Assembly: GCF_001186125.1 (NCBI RefSeq)
Contig: NW_014040263.1
Location: forward strand, 65,421 to 89,670
Reading direction: 5' to 3'
From: Sphaeroforma arctica JP610
Lineage: Eukaryota; Opisthokonta; Ichthyosporea; Ichthyophonida
DNA length: 24,250 nucleotides
The notes beneath the pieces were generated by a model. That model had not been told where the DNA came from, did no database searches, and saw nothing but the letters and a program-made list of their open reading frames with translations. A program made the position numbers and the translations under genes. Below, piece after piece: positions 19,001 to 24,250 of the stretch. Within the stretch, counting starts at the first letter, position 1. Each line of letters begins with the position of its first letter.

Positions 19001-22000
19001 TAACTCGTGTAGGGGGGGGCCATGACAGCGTTTCTCACTCAGTCGTGGGTGCACCAGATAACTCGTGTAGGGAGGGCCCATGACAGCGTTTCTCACTCAG
19101 TCGTGGGTTCACCAGATAACTCGTGCAGGGGAGCCTATGACAGCGTTTCTCAGTCAGTCGTGGGTGCACCAGATGACTCGTGCAGGGCTCCCCATGACAG
19201 CGTTTCTCAGTCAGTCATGGGTGCACCAAATGACTCGTGTAGGGGAGCCCGTGACAGCGTTTCTCAGCCAGTCATGAATGCCTCAGATGACTCGGGTAGG
19301 GACGATTCCAGCATCGCTGTACCGCCTGTCGGTGATCCCTCGCTTGACACTAGTACCGAAGCTATTGATTTCTTCGCCTCGTCCATTCTTGACGCCCCGC
19401 TCGACGAACACATTGAAGATTGTGAGAGCGGATCACCACCTAAAACTAAAATCGATGCAACGCATGGTGGAGACGCCCAATACTTTACCCAAAGTCCCCC
19501 CATCACCCCCGGTAGTAGTGTTGAAGCATCTACCTTGCAGCCGGGAAACGCGTTTGATCGATCGCCCATCGCAGCAGGCGTACGCCGTCTATTCGTTGGC
19601 AGTAGCTCAGATGAGTTGGAGTCTCTGAAGCATATGTCCAGTGTGTATATGACACCCCCTGATACCATTTCGACTCGCCAGGCAGGCAAGCGTTCAACAG
19701 CCAACGATGGTCACGTACGGGTTAGGTACAAGTCAAGTAGCTTCGAGATTTCCGCAGATGAGCAAGAGTTCGCAACCAGTGCACCTCCCATCCCGCTCGC
19801 AACCGAGCTAGTTGACACCAAGCGTAAGTTTGTAGTGTCAGCTATGAAAGGAGGGCACGTCCTTGAAGCTGTGTATACGCTGCCTGAGGAATGCGAGCAT
19901 CTTGGGGAGTTGTACGCCTCAAAAGGTGCCTGGGCGCTGAATCCGGACGGCACAGTACAACCACGGTCGCGGACGCTGATGAGTGGTGCAGCTGTTGACG
20001 GCGAGACAGTGGCTGCCTGGGTGCATACAGATGGCGTGAAGCTCAAGCAATCGAGCACCCTAAGTGTGAGTACGACCACAGTCGATGGGCAATCGATTGG
20101 TAGTCAGAACACCACTGAGTATCTGCATGGTGCAGACGTCGACAAGAGTGATAGCATACCTGACATGTTATCTGACAGCATACCTGACACGTGCCCTGAC
20201 AGCATATCTGACACGTGTACTGATGAAAGTATTCCTGACACGTGTACTGAATCCTTAGAGGAATACGAAAAGGCGATAAAAGGTGGCTGTCTTTCGCCAG
20301 GTATGATTCCTACATTCGTCGACAGTGTGCTTCCGCATCCCGGGAATGTATCTGCTGCGTCAAGAATGGGTGCGATCGGTTCAGATCCACAAATATCTAC
20401 GATGACCAGAGGAGGAGTTCAGGCTTCGGTCGGTGTGCGACAACCGGACAGTGAAGACAAAGGGAAAGGGCGGTCTAAAGAGAGCCCAGCTCTCACCGAG
20501 GATCGGACAGTCGACGGTGACGAAGGCATGCCACTTGATACTACGCTCACACACAGCACACACCTTAATGCTGAGGAAGACGCACATATATATGTAGATC
20601 AGCATGACGGCAATATTGGTTTGGTACACAACAGAGCGTCTGAAGTTAGAGGCAACGCACACTCTCAAAACAAGCAGCCGACAAGTAAAGATGAGATCGA
20701 ACACGGTACATTACATAAAGATATACATGTTACACAGAAGTCCACCGACCAGTTTGGAAGCGAAGAAGGGGGTGGGGAGGGCAAAGACGATGTGCTTCGT
20801 GATACTGCAAGTGCTGCTGACATTCCCCTACCGAATGTCGGTGTGTCGAAGTTGGCCGAGATAGCCTCCAGGTTACTTCAAAAGAATACAAAATCTGCAC
20901 GTAGTACCGTGTCTAGGGCTGCCAACTCATCACGCACTCAGTCTGACAGTTATGATGAGGACCGTTCTTTCCCTGTTGCCATATCTACTGTAGACCCCCA
21001 AGCATCGATAGATGTCAAGACCGCGAGAGAACTACCTATCACAGCCGATGCATCCCTTCAGAACACTCGCGGGGTATCCATGGAGACCGAATACGTGGGC
21101 GGGCGCGCACGTGGTGTGAAGCGCTCAGCAGTAGTACCTCAGTCGATCTCGAGATCTGAGGATACAGAGAGCTGCTATATGGTCTACAGAGGGTGTGACC
21201 GCACCTTCGATACCATCCAGAAACGCGACCAGTACTTACAAACGGGCACTGGGCAGAGACCCTACGAATGCGCAGTCCTCAAGTGCCGCCAGGGGTTTGC
21301 ACAAGCGACTGAGGTGAACGCACACTATGGCACGGAACACGCCCAGCTGATCAAACGGCTCAAACTCGCGCGCCAGGCAGAGGCAAAGGCCCGGGCGCAA
21401 AACATCACGGCACGTGAACATGCCGATTGGGAAAGGGTGAAGCAACATGCACAGGAAGCGCAGCGTAGGGCTCGTAGACACGGGGACGACAGGGACGCGG
21501 CAAGCGGAACTGCGAAAACGGTGAAAAGAGGTAAAACGCCTCAGCGTGCACGGCCTGCGAAGGTGAAACAGAAGAAGAGTACGGAGAAGCATACATCGAA
21601 GTTACCAAACCGTGTGGTTCGCAATAAAATGGCGTTCCATAGAGCGTTGAAAGCAGTCGCGACGAGCGGCAATAATGGCAAACGTACAGCGGTGGGTCGC
21701 CCTAAGACTAAGACAGCCGCTGCCGCTACCGCTACCGCGCACAAGACTAAGACAGCTACAGGTGCTGGCACGACCAAACCATCAAGCCAAGCGGACAAGA
21801 CGAGCTCAGTAACTAAAGTGAGCAAGGTTGGGGACGCGCACAAACGCCAGCCAATCCGTGTGGCTTACCCTATACACCCCCCCTCGCCTGAGAGACACTA
21901 CACGTGCCCGGTAGGTGCGGCTCTGCTCCACTGTGTGCACAACCCTTGTGTTGTGTGCATTGGTTGTGGAAAAGTATGCGAATATGCACGACAGTGAATA

Positions 22001-22507
22001 TAACTGCACTATGGTCTGCATGAGCGGTACACCTGAGATAGAGCTGTGGAACTATGCTCATAACGTCTATCGCTAACTCTCGCCCCACTTCGTATTTCCT
22101 TTCTTGTCGAGAGCTTCCGTGTGTGCTGGTCTGTGTGTGCCTGCTTCGAATTTAGTAACGTTACCTGTTGAATGTTCCGGTGTGAAGTTAAGCAGATCCG
22201 TTTATATGCTTCCGTGTGCGCAGCTCACTGCCAAAGCCTGATTCTAACCCACGAACTAGTTGTCAAACTCGGTTTCATCCTCAGAAAATCAACTAGTGCA
22301 AACTCTGTGATCGATACCGTGTGCAATAATGCTCGTGTGGGGTGGGTACTGTCGCGTATCCGGTTATCTCGTAAGCTCCAACTGACTCTTATGTCATGCG
22401 ACGTTGAACTCATTATGCTGGTACAGGAACTCAATTGCGGGAAACGCTACGCCAGGAAGCACTACTACACTCAGCACATGAAAAAGGCGCACCAGATCAA
22501 TGCGTAG
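15929..22507 (+). CDS. MYND finger / C2H2 zinc-finger protein with coding minisatellite (3 exons)
   Basis: The exons are 15929 (or 15956)-16053, 16250-21910 and 22427-22507. Total length is 5867 bases, two more than a multiple of three, because two repeat junctions in the coding minisatellite are one base longer than the rest. Read through those, the product would be about 1950 residues. Order: MYND finger; degenerate C2H2-like finger pair; very long acidic, Ser/Thr/Asp/Ala-rich region; 19-residue tandem repeats; a possible folded segment near 19802-20050; degenerate finger plus a canonical C2H2 finger; Lys/Arg-rich tail; and a last C2H2 finger completed by exon 3. MYND domains bind proline-rich partners and C2H2 fingers usually bind DNA, so a nuclear regulator is inferred. 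I recognise no specific orthologue. It could also be two genes if the frame break is real. Confidence 0.75.
16250..21910 (+). CDS. MYND/C2H2 gene exon 2
   Basis: It opens with KAVYCNRVCQRHHWKAHREH and C, completing C-x2-C...C-x2-C...YC-x3-C-x3-H-x3/4-H/C of MYND after the acceptor ATTTACAG. Residues from 16830 to 16976 hold two C2H2-like units. From 16980 to 18840 the sequence is low-complexity and probably disordered. The 57-base repeats lie at 18850-19307. At 21173-21340 is a second finger pair joined by TGTGQRPYEC, a TGEKPY-type linker. The tail has a GRPK AT-hook-like core near 21695. The exon ends HYTCP at donor GTAGGT. Open reading frame 0 ends at 19025 and frame 2 continues from there. 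Confidence 0.8.
16830..16976 (+). other. Degenerate N-terminal C2H2-like finger pair
   Basis: FICRECDRVFDTCNARDACL keeps the two Cys and the Phe of a C2H2 finger but lacks its usual zinc-binding His pair. The second unit (FAFVADAYQHCVREH) keeps only a His-x4-His end. The same pattern recurs at 21173-21340. Confidence 0.6.
18850..19307 (+). repeat. 57-base coding minisatellite, eight units, frame changing twice
   Basis: GACAGCGTTT recurs at 18852, 18909, 18966, 19024, 19082, 19139, 19196 and 19253. Spacing is 57 bases (19 codons) except for two successive spacings of 58. Each unit encodes HDSVSQSVVGAPDDSCRGG or a near match. Units 1-3 are in one frame, unit 4 in a second and units 5-8 in a third, so all three frames carry the same peptide in turn. 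The extra bases fall in G-rich junctions (a run of eight G, and GGGAGGGCCC). Confidence 0.92.
19802..20050 (+). other. Possible folded domain in the MYND/C2H2 protein
   Basis: Between disordered stretches the frame becomes rich in aromatic and branched residues: KRKFVVSAMKGGHVLEAVYT, CEHLGELYASKGAWALNPDG and VAAWVHTDGVKLK. This suggests a small alpha/beta unit. I do not recognise the family. Confidence 0.35.
20146..20260 (+). repeat. Short coding repeat (DSIPDTC type)
   Basis: CTGACAGCATACCTGACACG and variants repeat about five times, encoding DSIPDMLSDSIPDTCPDSIS and further SIPDTCT units. The frame is kept throughout. Confidence 0.7.
21173..21340 (+). other. C2H2 finger pair near the C-terminus
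   Basis: The second finger, YECAVLKCRQGFAQATEVNA followed by HYGTEH, has C-x4-C-x12-H-x4-H spacing and should bind zinc. The unit before it (YRGCDRTFDTIQKRDQYLQT) has lost one Cys and its His pair but keeps the linker TGTGQRPY. A charged helix and Lys/Arg-rich tail follow. Confidence 0.8.
21911..22426 (+). other. Last intron of the MYND/C2H2 gene
   Basis: The 516-base intron runs from GTAGGTGC to CTGGTACAG. Translation continues for 28 codons into the intron before a stop at 21995-21997, so retention would replace the final finger. No repeats or other features seen. Confidence 0.75.
22427..22507 (+). CDS. MYND/C2H2 gene terminal exon: completes last zinc finger
   Basis: ELNCGKRYARKHYYTQHMKK, then AHQINA and TAG. 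Joined in phase 0 to HYTCP it gives a complete classical finger, C-x4-C-x12-H-x4-H with the GKRYARK core. The intron falls between the two zinc-binding Cys. This fit is the main evidence for the splice. Confidence 0.85.
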   Translation, partial: ELNCGKRYARKHYYTQHMKKAHQINA

Positions 22508-23023
22508 GATTGTGTGACGAGGTGTGTGGGTAACAGAGACAGAGCGAATACACATGTGCTGTTGTAACATTTAAGTTACAACGCTGTATTGCTTATGATA
22601 TCAAACGAAGTCGCGCCAACCGGCATTTGCGTTGCAGAATACAATTACACTTGTACTTTAGTAGGTTCATACTGACAAAAAACGCTCACTTCAATACACA
22701 AAGCGGCGCACAGAGGCATGGGTGCATTCTTTGGAGGTGGTGTTGAATCTGGCATACCTGTATAACACACCCGCCGCGCAGTCCGTTCGAGTAACAAAGA
22801 GGTGAGAGATGCTAATACATATACAAACAATATATAACAGACTATCAATGACAACGACTACAACTGAGAGACTTCATCTGAGGCGTTCCGAACCTGGCGC
22901 ATTGGACCGGATGTTGCCATTGCGATAACAGCAGTTTCGGGCAAAGCGTGCAGGCTGGGTACAATGATATCAGAGATGCCACAATAGACTACAAATACGT
23001 CGGCGGTGATACATACCCATACA
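22508..23023. other. Downstream intergenic DNA
   Basis: No canonical AATAAA is found close after the stop. A 69-codon reverse frame at 22645-22854 has no domain features. Nothing else supportable. Confidence 0.45.
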
Positions 23024-23030
23024 CCAAACA

Positions 23031-23153
23031 TACCTATACACCAAACATACCTATACACCAAACATACCTATACACCAAACATACCTTTACATCAAACATA
23101 CCTATACACCAAACATACCTATACATCAAACATACCTATACACCAAACATACC
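23031..23153 (+). repeat. 17-base minisatellite, seven copies plus a partial
   Basis: CCAAACATACCTATACA is repeated head to tail, with TCAAAC in copies 5 and 7 and CCTTTACA in copy 4. The array is intergenic. The forward TYTPNIP ORFs come from it. Confidence 0.92.
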
Positions 23154-23412
23154 GGAGGGGAGAATTGCACAGTCATCCAATACAATGTGACAGCAGTCGC
23201 TGAGTGTGACACCCGAGCACATGCGTAGCACACTGCGGCACACACGCACAGAATACGCGCAGAAGCACTGATGGTGGATATGAATGTCGACTACACTGGA
23301 GCAGCCTCAGTGAAACTAAGCTGGAGTTGGTTTATATGCGGAAGGAAGAGCTGTAGTCCCGTAGGGTTTTTGTCGTGTTAGATGGAACTGAAAGAAAACA
23401 GTCATACCTGGG

Positions 23413-23676
23413 TTGTTAAGCAGTATTGCCCTAATACACGATAACCCTTACTCTGGCGCTAGGTTGTCAGAACTGCAATCGACCATCGAAAAGCATCTAC
23501 AAAAACCGAATTTACCTTTCTTCAACTGTGCACAATGCAATTCTCCGTTCTCCCAGGTTGATGAGAATAAAAACTACCTTCTCCAAGTACAATGTACACT
23601 TGGCAACCGAGTTAAAGGTTATCTGCCTCGAAAATCGCTATGTAGAGACACAATTATGATTTACATCCGCCTATAA
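23413..23676 (+). CDS. Unassigned ORF or exon with a C-x2-C motif
   Basis: The open frame has no ATG at its start. It encodes SELQSTIEKHLQKPNLPFFN and CAQCNSPFSQ, later QCTLGNRVKGYLPRKSLC, ending TAA. The composition is protein-like and the Cys pairs could bind zinc. AG dinucleotides upstream (AAGCAG at about 23417-23422) would allow it to be an internal or terminal exon. I recognise no family and it may be chance. Confidence 0.2.
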   Translation: MLSSIALIHDNPYSGARLSELQSTIEKHLQKPNLPFFNCAQCNSPFSQVDENKNYLLQVQCTLGNRVKGYLPRKSLCRDTIMIYIRL

Positions 23677-24050
23677 GAAATCAATTTATTCATTCTTGAA
23701 TGGATATCAGGTATTACAATCAATTTTGATTACATTTACATGGTCAGCAGTACGTATTCTAAATGCAGGGAGTATCGCACGTGATCTGTGCTCATGTGCG
23801 TGTGCGTGTGCATGCATCAGTGGGTGTGTATGTAATCTCATCGACATCCAGTACTACACATTCGCTCTCACCGTCTCCCCCTTATAGCTTTTTTTTTCTT
23901 CTTTTTTTTTTTGTTTCTATCGACATCCTATACAGCCGTTCCGAGCCCGAAAACTTGATTTAGATACTTTGCATCGTCGATCTGATTCTCGAAAAAAACC
24001 TGTCATAATATAATGGGTTTGAATATTAACTCAAATTTGAACTTTCCATA
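23677..24050. other. Intergenic DNA with T-rich tract
   Basis: Holds a GTGCGTGTGCATGC-type stretch near 23794-23815 and a T-rich run at about 23887-23914. No gene seen. Confidence 0.5.
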
Positions 24051-24202
24051 AGTATAGTATAGTACAGCATAGTATAGTATAGTATAGTATAGTATAGTAT
24101 AGTATAGTATAGTATAGTATAGTATAGTATAGTATAGTATAGTATAGTATAGTATAGTATAGTATAGTATAGTATAGTATAGTATAGTATAGGTATAGTA
24201 TA

Positions 24203-24250
<48 letters not shown>
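24051..24250 (+). repeat. AGTAT pentanucleotide array and TA run at window edge
   Basis: AGTAT repeats about thirty times from about 24053 to 24203, with one early variant (AGCAT) and one late insertion of G. It passes into (TA)n and then GT at the end, so it continues beyond the window. Confidence 0.95.

Overview
The window looks like nuclear DNA from an intron-rich unicellular opisthokont. Both recognisable genes are on the + strand and are cut by GT-AG introns with animal-like donors (GTGAGT, GTAAGG, GTATGT). The introns are packed with micro- and minisatellites. The gene families (ankyrin/PH/FFAT/ORD oxysterol-binding protein; MYND plus C2H2 zinc fingers) fit animals and their unicellular relatives. 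An ichthyosporean such as Sphaeroforma is my best guess, from general resemblance only.

Region 1 (1-12624) is a 5'-truncated gene for an oxysterol-binding-protein-related protein of the ORP1L/Osh1 type. I resolve 16 exons whose phases fit at every join and give 866 codons plus a TAG stop. In order they encode ankyrin repeats, a PH domain, a coiled-coil linker, an FFAT-like VAP-binding motif assembled at a splice junction, and a complete ORD with the EQVSHHPP signature and the C-terminal K-x3-E-x3-R element. An AATAAA signal lies 87 bases after the stop. The product is expected to carry sterol and/or PI4P at contacts between the ER and other membranes.

The introns of this gene are the most unusual part. 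In four of them a tandem array begins exactly at, or directly beside, the 5' splice site, so donor-like sequences are repeated. Another array ends next to a 3' splice site. Intron 10 holds two decayed copies of the start of the exon carrying the ORD signature, a G-quadruplex-type tract inside one copy, and a 220-base imperfect hairpin.

Region 2 (12625-15928) is intergenic DNA with no convincing gene. It contains a long TA array with a 20-N assembly gap.

Region 3 (15929-22507) is a second gene of three exons. It has an N-terminal MYND zinc finger split by an intron, a very long low-complexity acidic/Ser/Thr-rich middle, a 57-base coding minisatellite in which the open frame changes twice, a lysine-rich segment, and C2H2 fingers, the last of which is completed by the final exon. 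It is probably a nuclear regulatory or chromatin protein. The finger types and basic tail suggest this; no function is proven.

Region 4 (22508-24250) has a 17-base minisatellite, one unassigned ORF, and a pentanucleotide/TA array running to the window edge. The two genes show no sign of a shared function.
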